In this document: positions 44,601 to 57,000 of the stretch, one piece after another
Layout: each line of letters starts with the position of its first letter
Position numbering within the stretch: position 1 is the stretch's first letter
NCBI GenBank assembly: GCA_012845835.1
Contig: JABAKD010000020.1
Coordinates: 6,923,915 to 6,987,914 of the forward strand
Direction of reading: 5' to 3'
From: Undaria pinnatifida
Lineage: Eukaryota > Sar > Phaeophyceae > Laminariales > Alariaceae
Length of the DNA: 64,000 nt
Notes under the pieces: model-generated
The model's database searches: none
What the model saw: only the letters and a program-made list of their open reading frames with translations
What the model was told of the DNA's origin: nothing
Translations under genes and position numbers: made by a program

Positions 44601-44871
44601 GGCTGTACGTCGCTACCGTCTATGCTTGAGATTGATTGCATCGCCGCTAAACCGTAAAAAACTGCCTGCCTAAAGTTCTTGCTGTGATGGACGAGCGTGG
44701 AGTTTCGATCAGAGCTAAGAGTTTCGACCAGAGCTATGTAATCCCCCCGCTTAGCTTTAGAGACTAGTGGCCATGCATGTTACAAAGAGCTTCCTCCAGT
44801 AACGTTAGCATCAGCTTGGTCTTGGAATACGGTGCCCGTGATTCTGCTGCTCATGAGGACACTTGCCAATC
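44601..44871. other. Spacer
   Basis: Short stretch with GAGTTTCGA.CAGAGCTA duplicated near 44700-44735; no gene. Confidence 0.3.
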
Positions 44872-45132
44872 GACGCGTGCTAAGATCGAGATATCACTTT
44901 CCGTCTGGAATGGTTTCTTGATGACGGGGCTCCTTAACCCAGCACAATCGTTGGAAATAGGCAAAAAAATAAATTGCATGATTTTCGTTGTGCACCTAGG
45001 CCATGATGGGGTTTCTCATCCGGTCGTAGCGGTTTTGTTTTACTCTCCAAATCGGTTTGTAGGAGAGGTCTCAAGCTCTCAAACCGAGAAATCTCATAAA
45101 AAAAGCGGTGCACCTCTATTGTAGCACGCGTC
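44872..45132 (+). mobile_element. MITE family B, copy D
   Basis: Starts GACGCGTGCTAAGATCGAG, contains GATGACGGGGCTCCTTAACC and AGGAGAGGTCTCAAGCTC, and ends CTATTGTAGCACGCGTC. It lies just downstream of the LRR gene remnant. Confidence 0.8.
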
Positions 45133-45425
45133 TTGACACTATCACTTTGACCAACGATTAAGACTCATCATCGGCAGCTCATCCTAGCGTCGGGTTGTAA
45201 AACACTTTGAAGAACAGCGAATACGACGATTCTTTCTTCGGGTCGTGTAGCTCACCGACCATGCTAGATTGGGTATGATACTATGTCGGGCACATGCTAC
45301 AAACACTATCGTTGTGGTGCCGCTTTATGCTTGATGCAACGTTGACAACAGTAGTAGTTGAAAGTGACCACACTGTATCTTGGTCTTTTGAGGTGGGTCT
45401 TACGCCTGGTGCTATTTTTGCATCG

Positions 45426-45495
45426 TGTTAAGGTTATTAAGGTTATTAGTGGGGTATTAGACCTAGTCCGTTTGACCACTTGCAAAAGGTTAACA
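45426..45495 (-). repeat. Partial LTR of TRIM-like family
   Basis: TGTTAAGGTTATTAAGG, then AGTGGGGTATTAG, then AGTCCGTTTGACCACTTGCA and AAAAGGTTAACAG match the reverse complement of the 84-bp LTR, lacking its TG-end third. GC-rich imperfect repeats with GCCACGGCA follow (45500-45590). Confidence 0.65.
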
Positions 45496-47833
45496 GAGGA
45501 AGTCCGAGGCAATTGCCACGGCAGTTTCCGCGGACGTCCAACCGCAGCAATTTCCACGGCCGTCCGCGGCCATTGCCACGGCAATCCTCCGATAGTGACA
45601 TACATTATGTGACATGTCCAGCCAATTTTGCCCGAGTGATTTGTTACTATGACGGGGGTACTTCGACCGGTATTTCGTATGGGTTACGGTTAGGGTTAGT
45701 TCCATGGTTGCCGTGTGAACCGTTCTTTTTGTCTACGTCGAATTGGTGTAAAAAACAACGGACATTCGGACGGACAACTGCGACACAGTATCGGCGACAG
45801 AGGCCTTAGCAAACCGAGGAATTGCTGTATATAGTGTAGAGGACATGAACAATTCGAAGGTTTCGCCCCCCAAAAGTCTAAATCGTAACGAAGTTAACTT
45901 GTTATTTCTACTTGAAAAAAAAAAAAAAAAGTCACGGAAACACATTGCCCCCCAAAAGTTGTGTGCAAAAAAATGCTACAGGGTGTGGATTAGATATTTC
46001 CTGGTGTTGTACCATGCGTGCGTGGTTTCACGTGCTGCGAATGAGACATCCGATGCCAGGGGTGCATGCAGAAGAAGATTCCAAGAAGTTTCTGAGCTGC
46101 CAACGTGCGGTCAAGATTTCCCCCCGAAACATGACTTCGAAGACATTTCGTTCGCGTGGTAACCCGACCAAAATGTTGTACGCGTGCGTTTAGTCTAGTC
46201 CCGAAACAAATGCACACTCAGCGCAAAGTTACCACACCGACCGAGGCACTGCAGGCCCACGCTCTGGAGGAGCTCTTAAAACCGGTGAGAAAAAGTTTGG
46301 CACGAAAGCGCAACTCCTACCGGGACATGCCTCCACGTTACTCCAAAAACTGCATGGTGCACAGCTCCGTCGACCAAGAAGTCCGAACCCCACACTGACA
46401 CCGCGTGGGCGAAAACACACCAACGAACGAGTACTCCCGCATTACGTCATGGTACACTATTACTATTAAAATACGAACACTACAAGCTTACTCCGTATGT
46501 GCAGTTACTGCGCGATGGTGGTGGACCTTCACTATCGTGCTGCGTACCACACGACGCATAGCAGGGCATACCGAAACGGTGTTTTTTCCGGACGCTGCAG
46601 ACGGTCCCAGCTTAGCAGCAGCAGATCGACTGCAAGAACGACGATGGCGGTTTCAAAATTTCTTTCTAATTTGATCAAAATTTCTGTGCAGATTGTTTGT
46701 GAAAGGTGGTGGTGGTGGTGGTGGTGGTGGTGGTGGTGGTGGGGTCTACTATGTATGACACGTGCGTTGCCAAAGAGAAGCACGCACTCAGGAACATGTT
46801 CTGCTGGTTGGTGTTCGGCGGTGTCCCTACCCACCCACCCACCCCTAGACCTTTTTCTCGAGGTCATACATGTTTTTATCATGAACAGCACGCGCACCCG
46901 CTGGGCTTTGAGGCGACACACCTTATACATAGAAAAAACGACGCATGTGCGGGCGCACATCACTATTAATATCGGCGCGGGAAAGCTGTCCTCCCCCCAA
47001 TCGCCGTTGCGCACTCGCCCGACCCTATCATGCATCCAAAGAAAGAAAAAAACAGCCTACGCCACCATGAGCAAAAAGCTAACACAAACACAAAAGCAAG
47101 GTGGCGATTGAAGGCAGCAGCAACACGGCGAACGCCGCACGTTGCAGTCAGTGCTCGGACATTGCCGAGACAGGGCGTGGAACCTGATCATTATCCTGTT
47201 TAAGCTGCTATGTATGAAAACCGCGGCGGATTGCCCCTCTCCCTGCGCCCCACAAGCGCAAATAAAAATAATAATAAAACAAACTCTCAATACTTCGAAG
47301 TACAAAAATAAAACACAGAAATAAAAAAGCACACTAACGTACATACACACGCACCCTCCCACAACCAAAAAAAAAAAAAAACACAACGTGGCCACTAGTA
47401 CAGCAAGTACCTTATGGTAAGCACGAACATACTGTTGTTATCGCTCAAAACGACCACCGGACCCGCTAAGCTGAAAATGGATTGCGCCCTTCCGAACCAT
47501 GGGGATCACAGACAGGGTTGCGAACCTTCCGTACCCCTACTCTACAGCTCGTGCACAATGCCCCCCCCCCCCCCCCCCCCCCCCGCGCGCTCCCTACAAA
47601 GCATGCCCATCGTCCAGATCCAAATAAACAGCGCTGATTTCTTCATTTTTCTACTACCGTGTACGACTCGGGACAGAAACATAAGGATCGCTGGGGTACA
47701 AACAAGAACATCACACGGTCCTGACGTCTACGTCCAGAGTGGTTCATACACGAGTACACCATGCCAGTACCGCCCTATCCCTACAGCGTGCACTACACTA
47801 CCGATAGCGGGCACGACACTATTAATAGCGTGT
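45496..47833. other. Stretch without supported gene
   Basis: No exon recognised. It contains poly-A (45917-45932), a (GGT)n array of about 12 units at 46706-46741, poly-A at 47368 and a 22-base C run at 47563-47584. Open frames over the GGT tract are compositional. Confidence 0.35.
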
Positions 47834-48045
47834 CTAAAGCGTAGTATCTTTCCACACCAAAAATCTCGTGTCCCCGAGTTTTCGCGGATCCGAGTAGTGC
47901 TTTATCGCGAACGCAATGCCGATGGCTAGAGCCAGTGACCCCAGCGCGATGTACGCGATGCCGAGGTATGGGTTTCTTGCTCCCATCAAGGACAAGTTTG
48001 AAATGACCAGGGACTTCTCGCCAGAAAAATCCCCGACGTAAAAGT
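47834..48045 (-). CDS. CDC50: CDC50 last exon: TM2 and C-terminus
   Basis: 212 bp. Acceptor GTTTTGTCAG; reads [20 protein letters not shown], then [19 protein letters not shown] (TM2), [17 protein letters not shown] and KDTTL, TAG stop at 47836-47834. PRKLGD just after TM2 is a family hallmark. Confidence 0.92.
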
Positions 48046-51000
48046 CTGACAAAACATATAGCCACCCAGAGGACGAGATAAAGAGGCGGGGAGCGGGGAG
48101 GGGGGGGGGGGGGGGGGGCGTTGGACGGGGGGGGGGGAGGGGGCGTTAGACACCTGCTACGGTATGGGTGCACCAAATTAGTCTTGAGCACCTGCCAAAG
48201 AAGCAGCCAGCCAAGGAACGAGTGAAAGAGGGGGGTGGGCGGGGGGGGAGGGCGGCATGGGCATGGCATGGCAGGGGTTCATCGAAGTCGTCTGAGCCAG
48301 CCAGAAAGAAGCCCTGCCTGCGCATCACCCAAACCCCCAACAATATACAGTACGTTGAGAGCGCCTCACCCCAACCATTGGCCATTGGGTGATGGTGGAG
48401 GAAGAATGAAAAGCGCAACGCGATGAAAAACGACATCGCCTAGATACCTAACGGGATGGTGTAGGCAAGCACTCTTGTTTTCTTCATGATACACATCGGC
48501 AAGTTTACGCTGAGAGCGCCTCACCCCAACCATTGGCCATTGGGTGATGGTGGAGGAAGAATGAAAAGCGCAACGCGATGAAAAACGACATCGCCTAGAT
48601 ACCTAACGGGATGGTGTAGGCAAGCACTCTTGTTTTCTTCATGATACACATCGGCAAGTTTCTTGGATGAAGAGCCACGTGAGTCAGTCTCAAAACACTC
48701 CGGCAAAAAAAAAAAACGTAACACGGGATAGTCCATCATTCACAGGGGCTGACCATCGGTCATCGACATAGATAGCAAGACAAAGTGAAGAGAATGAGAG
48801 CGTAATCATCGGAACGATCGTATTATTGCGTGGCGGTAGTTCGTAGGACCATAGACCGTACGGACCCAACGACCTTCGCATCCCTCCAACGCCGGGACGG
48901 AGCACGTCGCGTTTTGCGACAAGAGCAGGCGTTGCGTGCACCAAGCGCGAAAAGCGCGGTGGGTCGTTCGGCAAGTCGCGTGAAGGGTGGGCTGCATCCT
49001 ACTAGGAAATAGTGTGTGTGAGGGGGTACATATACTCTGTATCAATTTGAGGTGACTGCCTGTTGGTCGTCAACGTAGCCAGGCAGGGGGAGGGAGAAAG
49101 AGAGGGGGAGGGGGGCGGGGGGGCGGGGTCACGTTTCTTCTATGGCTGTGCGCTTGCTGGCTATGTGTCGCCGACTATCTAGTACCAGGTAGTTGTTCGT
49201 AGGCTAGATATTTCAGATATATATTAGCAGTTGCAAGAGGTACCAAGTACCAAGTATCCGACTGTTTGGGTTTCGTTGCTCATGGGAGGTTAGTCGCGCG
49301 CTCTAACGTAACTTGTGTCCAATAAAACGAAGCAAATAAACTACAGCAGCGCTTCTCCACCCGTCTCATGACGCTACCAATAGTATCATAAGGCCACCCC
49401 CGAATCGGAGCCCCCAAGCCACCGAAAGTGCGGAGCCGTGCCGTGACACGCTCTACGCTGGAAAAAAAACTTACAAACGTCCGGGTGGGCGCGGAAGGAG
49501 GAAGAAGTCCAACAACACCATTTGGAGATGAGTGAGTAAGTGCTTGGCGTCCGACCGCGTCAACACGTATCAATATATATATCGGTATGTTTTCCTTTCC
49601 AAAAATTGGTACCTCGTACATTTCAAACACGCTAACAACTTGGACTACACTTCCCGAATTCACATTGAAGCTGTACCAGGTACTTCCGTATATGAACTAC
49701 CCCGGTATATCGTAGTTTGGAGAAGGCGGCTCCCACGGAAAACCGGAGTACACGCTAGTATATAAGGACGACAGTCCCCGAATTCCAAAACTAAAGCTGT
49801 ACAACAACGCACACAGTATTTATTAGAAAGAAGGCGGCCCCGACGGAAGGTCGGAGTGGTTTGTGATCGTTGGTTGTGTTGTTATTCTCACGCCACGTCA
49901 ACCCGTCGCCCGCAATGTAGTCCGCGTGAACAAGGAAGGCAAAAAAATAACGCCGAAAAAGGAAGAACGCCCCCGAAAACACAAAGCAACGGGGACGTAG
50001 ACTACAGGTACACAACAGGCCACGAGCAGCGCCTTCTACTGGTACACACTGCAGTAGTACAGCTCACTTGCGGTAATGTTGAAAGTGAGCGACTGCGGCT
50101 GTATCCCTTCGTCAATCCTCCCGTACACCTTGCGGAAGCGCGGCAACCCCGCCGTGCGCATCCACACGATGAAGTGCTCATTCAAAACGCCTTCGATAGG
50201 GTTGACGATGTCCGGGTACGTCTCGTACAAGAACTGGGTCTGCAGCGGAAACCAGGCGTGGTGCGTTTCGGCGGGGGGTGGGAGGGGGGTGGAGGGAGGA
50301 CGGGGGGGGTGGGAGGGGGGATGGGCGGGGGAAGGGCGAGGACGGGAGGGCGGGAGGAAGGGGGGGGGGGAGGGGGTCATACGTCTCAGGAGGTGGAATC
50401 ATTGGCCACGCCCATTGTCGCAGAGTAATGCATACCAGGTACATGTATTTTACTTGATCCACTGTGAAGGAAATAGGAGACGGTGCACCCAGATTTCATA
50501 CTTTCCGCATAATTCTGAGTGAGGTTTTTATGGAGTAAGGATGAAACGCTGAAACTCTAGAGTATATCAACCATATTTTCCGGGCTTGGCCATGTGCAAA
50601 AAAAACAAATTTGTTTTGCTCGATCAGATCAAGACAGCGGGGGCGAGAACGAAAGGAAAAGGGCTGGGTAAGATTTTCCCTTTTACTACGTATCAATATC
50701 TACCGCACTACGATTTTGGATATACAACCTACTAGGAATTAGGGTAGTGAGCAGTAAGAACTGCCTCCACGTCTTCGGATACAAAGTGCTGTGTTTTAAG
50801 CGGCATAGTACGACTTGCCATGCCTCCTCGGAAAAAATAAAACACTTATGTATGTTGCCTTTCGGCCGAGCGGGTGGTGAACTAGCAATTCGCGTCGCCC
50901 GCTCACGCCGCAGTCGCTGATACAAACGCCGCTCTCGCTGTGTGGACCTCAGGCAGACGACAACCACCGAGAAAAATATCTATCTACACCTAATTCCAAG

Positions 51001-54000
51001 TAGTTTGTCGTGAAACAGTGTCGCGGCGCAGCAGTAAAAGGGCGAGGAATAACCGCACCTACCCGTATGTTTTGAGATACAAACTGCTTGGAACTAGAAA
51101 GGGATGGAAAAACACCGCACTCACGTTTCGTAACAAAAACTACTTGGAATGGCAGTGGGACTTGAATAGCTGCACCTACCGGTACGCTCTTACATGCAAG
51201 CTACTCGGAATTAGAATGGGATGGTAAAAAAAAAACGCCTCCACGTTCTTGAATAAAAAACACTCCCACCGTACCTTGGTACTCGGGAATTACACCAATG
51301 GTGCCGCAAAAACGGCACCTCCGTTTTCGCATACACACATAATTGGAATCAGAGCCGATAGCAACAGCTCCATCCATATTTTCGGACACAGGGTACCTAC
51401 ACTGACAGGGGGCTAGTAAGAACGGTATCATACACACTTTGTTTTCATTCAAACGACGTCGAAAAAGATGAAAAATTCTGCACCCGCATGTTTAGGGGGG
51501 AAACAACTTCCAATTCAGAGCGAGGGGTGGAACGAGCTTCCACGCCTCCAACAAGCACGAAAACTGCGCCCCTTTCTTTACGCGAGTAGGTGGCCCATTG
51601 GCAATCGGCGTCCCCCGGTCATCACAGCGCATTCACCTGCACAATTCGAACACCCGCTCCACGTGTGGGACCGCGACGTCAACCCCCCAAAGATAAAACG
51701 TCCAACTAACCAACATTCCAAATACTTCGTCCCTTGGGAAAGTGCCGCGGTGCACCACCTAAACGATTGCCGTAGTAAGCACCCCTGCGGTTCGGGGGGG
51801 GCAAAACTACCTGGAATTAAAGTGCGATAGTAGCAACAGCAACCAAACTTGAGCTATACCGTGCCTTGTCATCGCAATATCTTCACCCCCTACCCCACCC
51901 CTCCCCCCCCCCCCGCCGTACCCAAGCCACCCACCCCCCCCAATACCCCCCAGCCCACCCCCCACCTCCCCAACCCACTGCCCTGATCACATGAGTACAC
52001 CCCGTCATCACCTCATCATTGTCAGGGTACCAAAACTTGTACTCCTTCCCGTCGCCGTCCGTGTAGTTGGCGCAGTCCTCGAACGACGTCCCGCCGAAGC
52101 ACTCAGAGCAGGAGGACGCCAGCGACGGACAGTCGCCGTCAGAACCCCCCACCTCCTTCGCGACGAACCCGGGCGGCTGCTTGAATCGCGCTTCTCGGTC
52201 GGACTCCCAGGAGATATCGCTCTCTGACATGGTCACGGAGTCGGATGACAGCGTGATGATGTCTGTTCAAGGGAGGGTCGGTACCGGGAGGGAAACAGGC
52301 GGCCGAGGAGGACGAGAGCCGGGAGGGAGAGAGGAAAGTAGGGAGGGAGGGAGGGAGTGATGGAGGGAGGGGGGGGCTCACTTGACAACTTCGCACCGCT
52401 TATGTCACGAAAGCGGTGTTGTTTCTGCTGTTGTTGCCGCCGCTGCTACTAGCTTCGGACGCGACAATCGCCAGCAGGACCGAGCTGATCTGGCCTAAAC
52501 ACACGGCGGAGCCCGCGGTGTCCACATGGACTAAGGTTCAACAAAAAACAGGGGCACATCAGCGGCGAAAACCACGACAGGTAGCCATACCCTTCGGGGG
52601 AGGGAGTGTGGGGGCGGAACTGGGCGCCCGTTGTGCGTGGCACCCACCCACCCATCCGCCCACCCACCCCACCCACCAACCCACCCACCCAGTCCCCAAC
52701 CACGGGTGAACGGCGAGCTCGGGCTAGTAAAGGGCAAAAAATATCGGGATAGCGAAACATCTCTGACACCGCGGCTCATTGGAAGGCCATATAGGCCTTG
52801 GCCTACCGTAGATGAAGTGGTTGAAAATCACAAAGGACTGATTCTACGATAGCCCCCCCTAAAACCAGCGATTTTCTTTAACGGACGCTTCGTGGCTGCT
52901 CGATACAAGGAAGGATACTGTTGAAGTCAAAGTATCCATATATTTTCTTGGGTGCAAAGGTCTATCGATCGATGACGTCGGGGTGTCGAGTGACGCCGTA
53001 TTGGAGGGGACACGATCGGGAGCTGGTTTTGAAACCGCCGATTTCGTTAAAGAAAAGTTGGGGGGGCTATCGTAGAACGACTCAAAGTGTAAAACGCTAC
53101 GATAACCGTAATCCTATAACCGCGACAGCCTAGGGAAATTTCTGACATGGAAAAAAGCGTACGGACTATTGACGTTTTTTTCAAGCTTACCCAAGCGTCT
53201 ACTCTACCGCTTGATTGTGCCATGTCAAATAGTACGAGCTTGTCCACAGGCGGTCGCGCTGACAAGACAGAATCCAAAAATCGTGTTTTGGGGTGCTTCT
53301 TCCTAAACATTTTCCCGCTTAGCATTGCACTTGTCGTTATACTTAGCGTTGCGATTATCGTTGTACGTGGCGATTCACTTACATTCCATGTATCGGTGCA
53401 CTCAGCGTTGCATTTCGCATCGCACTTGGTATTACACTTAGCGTTTCACTTGGCATTACACATCGCGAATGACTTGATGCTATACTTAGGATAACAGCGT
53501 TGCACTTAGCGTTGCGCCTAGCGTTGCACATAGCGTTGAACTTAGCGTAGCAATTAGCGTTGCACTCAGCGTTGCACTCAGCGTTGCACTCAGCGCTGTG
53601 CTTAGCGTTGTGCTTAGCATTGCACCATAGCGTTGCATTTGCTGTAGCGTTACACTTCACCGTTATACGTTACCGATATACCTTGCCGTGGCACTTGTGG
53701 GGTACACGATTAAAGGTACCCTTCACCGCTGCACTTCTTTCTTACACGCTACCGTTGCATTTCAGGCACGTGCTACGGTAGAGGTACGAGCAGTTTTCGT
53801 CTCAAACGGTTTCGGAAAGAGGGGGCTCCTTAACCTATTAATGAAATCGCCGGAAAGAAAATAAACAACAGGCCATATACATTTTTGCATGATTCTCGCC
53901 GTGTACCAAGCGAGCCCATGGGATTTTGCATACGGTGTGATGGCAGTTTTATTTTCTCCACACCAGTTTTTGGGAGAGATCTTAAGCTCCGAAAGTGAGG

Positions 54001-57000
54001 GGTGGTATTAGAAAAAAAGTGCACCTCTTGTCGTAGCACGCGTGTTGACGTTTCACTGTACCCTTACACATGATCGTTACACTCTGCCGTTCTACTCTAC
54101 CGTTGCACTTTAAAGGTACTACATAAAGGTACAAGCACACTGCACCGTTACACTCGATTGTTTTCATATGACCCCTGCACGGTACCGTTACACTTCACTG
54201 GTGCATTTTAAACGTAAGGTACACTTTTACCGTTGCATTTCACAGGTACACTTTAAAGGTACACTTTAACCGTTACACTTCACAGGTACATTTTAAAGGT
54301 ACACTGTCACCGTTACACTTCACAAGTACATTTTAAAGGTACACTTTTACCGTTCCCCCTTACAGGTACATTATAAAGGCACACTGTTGTTACTGTTACA
54401 CTTTACAGGTACATATCAAAGGTTCACCTGTACCGTTACACTCTACCCTTGAACTTACCGTTAAACATGCTGTTCGCGATGAGGCCGCACGGGTTGAGAT
54501 CGAGCGTCTCTCCGTCTATCTCTATCTTTTCCAAGGGCTCGCAGAACTCATCGGGCTCCACGGCCTGCCATTGCAAAATATTCCGAGTGCACCCACAGAA
54601 CATTGCGGTACGGTATATAAGGAGTATGTATTAAGGGTGCGTTAACCGACAAAAAAAAACTGACAAAACAAAAACCACAATTGTTAGAGTTGTTGCCCTC
54701 GACACCTTCGCATGGCGGCACTCTTCGCGCGCGCGCCCTCTCCCCGCCCCCCCCTCAAAAAAAAAGCAGTGCTCGTAAAGCGTGAGGCTACGCCGGCCTT
54801 CCCTCTTCCCGACCAACGACTGCTTCATTTCGCGAAGAGAAGGCCGTCGCCCCTTCGCGCGGAAAAAAAACGCCTAGTACACGAGGGCTGCATGTAGTAG
54901 ACCATGGCCAGGCTTCGAAAAATTGGGGGGGGGGGGGGACGTATGCTCGACGTCAAACACCTCTTTGAAGTGCACAACCTCAATCTTCGTAGCCCTACGC
55001 AGCGGCAAACACCGCCCGCCAGGAAAAATACCGGAAAAATAATAAATAAGGAGCTTATACCGAAGTGTGGACCACCATAATTTTTCCGAAGCCGGGACAA
55101 ATGTAAAACACTATTTGAGCACACGGCACGAAGGGGGGTACAGACAAATCAGACCCCGACCACCACCACTACCTCCTCACCCCAACTCCCCCGCCCTCAT
55201 AAAAAAAACACGACGCGTCGACCGACCGTCCGAAGCTCTACGCATCGTATACACAATGTATTAACGTAAATTATGCACTTTTTCTTTGGCATGGTCTTCT
55301 CCGGCGGCCGAAGGTTTTTCATCTCACGTTCGGCTGTAAATTATGCACCTTTTATTTGGCATGGTGTTCTCCGGCGGCCGAAGGTTTTTCATCTCACGTT
55401 CGGCTGTAAATTATGCACCTTTCATTTGGCATGGTGTTCTCCGGCGGCCGAAGGTTTTTCATCTCACGTTCGGCTGTAAATTATGCACCTTTTATTTGGC
55501 ATGGTGTTCTCCGGCGGCCGAAGGTTTTTCATCTCACGTTCGGCTGCGGGGCGTGCAACGGGGGTCGTCGGTACACTACGACGCACGTGCTACGACGCAC
55601 GTGCTACGACGCACGTGCTACGACGCACGTCTGGACCCTCCTAGCCGAGCTGCGTGGCGGTGCTATAGTATGAGCATTCAACGTCGCTGAACCGGCTCTT
55701 TCCGTGAAGGGGTTGAGTTCCGCCACGCTGAGACGAGCAGGTGCATCGACAACCCCACATTTTATTTTTTCATGAAAAAAATAGCCCGCTCCGTTCTCAC
55801 ATATTTTTTAGCCCGCTCGGCTTTCCCGCCCACTATACGATAACATCATCATTGGTCCAGTTTTTTTTACCCTCTCTAGCAGCAGCACTCCTTTGTGACA
55901 GCGACGCACGGCGCTTCTGTGGATCTATGTGTGTTCGCTTTTCTGTGCATGTATGTATCGGCGGAATGTGCGCTGTCGTTGGTCATAGCCACACAAAACG
56001 ACTATGAAAGAGCGGCGTTCCTGTTTTTATAAGCAGCCGCTGAGCCTCGCAGACACAACATTGGTACAACAGTATGCAGTACAGCAGTACAGCAGCAGTA
56101 CAGCAACAGTACAGCAGTAGTACAGCAGCAGTACAGCAGAAGCGGCACAATGGCGGCCGTGTTCAAAGCTTTCCTCGTTGCGCCAGCAATGGTGTACGTG
56201 TGTGGTTGGCGCAAAGCAGCAGAAGGAGATCGAGCCACGACGATAACATTTTCACCTCCAACGCACCAACAACGAAACACACATCGTCGGACCTCGTACC
56301 AGATAAACGAATCATACAGCAGCAGCAAAAGAGTCAGCCCCCCCCCGTACATATTATTGGCACGCCTGCATTCCCCCTTTCCGACTTGCGACGCCCCCGG
56401 GATATCAAAAGCCAAATCAACCTTATCCCGAAAGGGAAGTTGTACTGGTACGATAATAATACACTATAATCATGTACACCACGTGTGAATTTAACTCCTC
56501 CATTGTATTCGCAAAATGATCTTATTACTATCACTATTGGCTGTTGATGTTCACCCTGACACAATTTGTAGGACAAACGAGAGAGGTTCATCACGCAGCT
56601 TGCAAAGACGAGTATCAACCCTAAATTTATCGAACTCACAGCTGACATGTTTACAACATTATTTTTATAAATACACTATAATCGTATAATTTTATACTTG
56701 AAGAAACATACATACCTCGCCCAAAAGCTGAAGTGAGCTCCGCGACTTGACGTATCGCCGGTGGTTCTGGTAGTAGTTGTCGAGCTCATAATACACAAAA
56801 ATCGGCGGCGCCATGTACCTGTTGGCCGCGCCGTCGAGTGCGTCCCGCGAGAGGTTTATGGAGGAGAAGAAAAGTAGTGAGGGGGAGAGAGGGCGGGGAG
56901 AGGGGGGGGGCGCTCTTAGGTGGGCGTAAAACAGCAGCGAGCCGTGGAAACCTGGCTACGAGACGCTGTTGTGCCAATGCCCGACCCGAATAGCCACAGT

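Noticed and set aside
46532-47111. His-rich or Trp-rich frames
   Set aside because: They result from the (GGT)n tract at 46706-46741.
53379-53660. Cys-Asn-Ala-Glu repeat protein on the minus strand and Leu-His-Ser-Ala repeat on the plus strand
   Set aside because: Both come from one 12-bp minisatellite inside a CDC50 intron; a period divisible by three keeps frames open.
55273-55690. Repeat proteins with the [11 protein letters not shown] motif
   Set aside because: Frames through the 70-bp tandem repeat; the same peptide appears in different frames from successive units, which real genes do not do.
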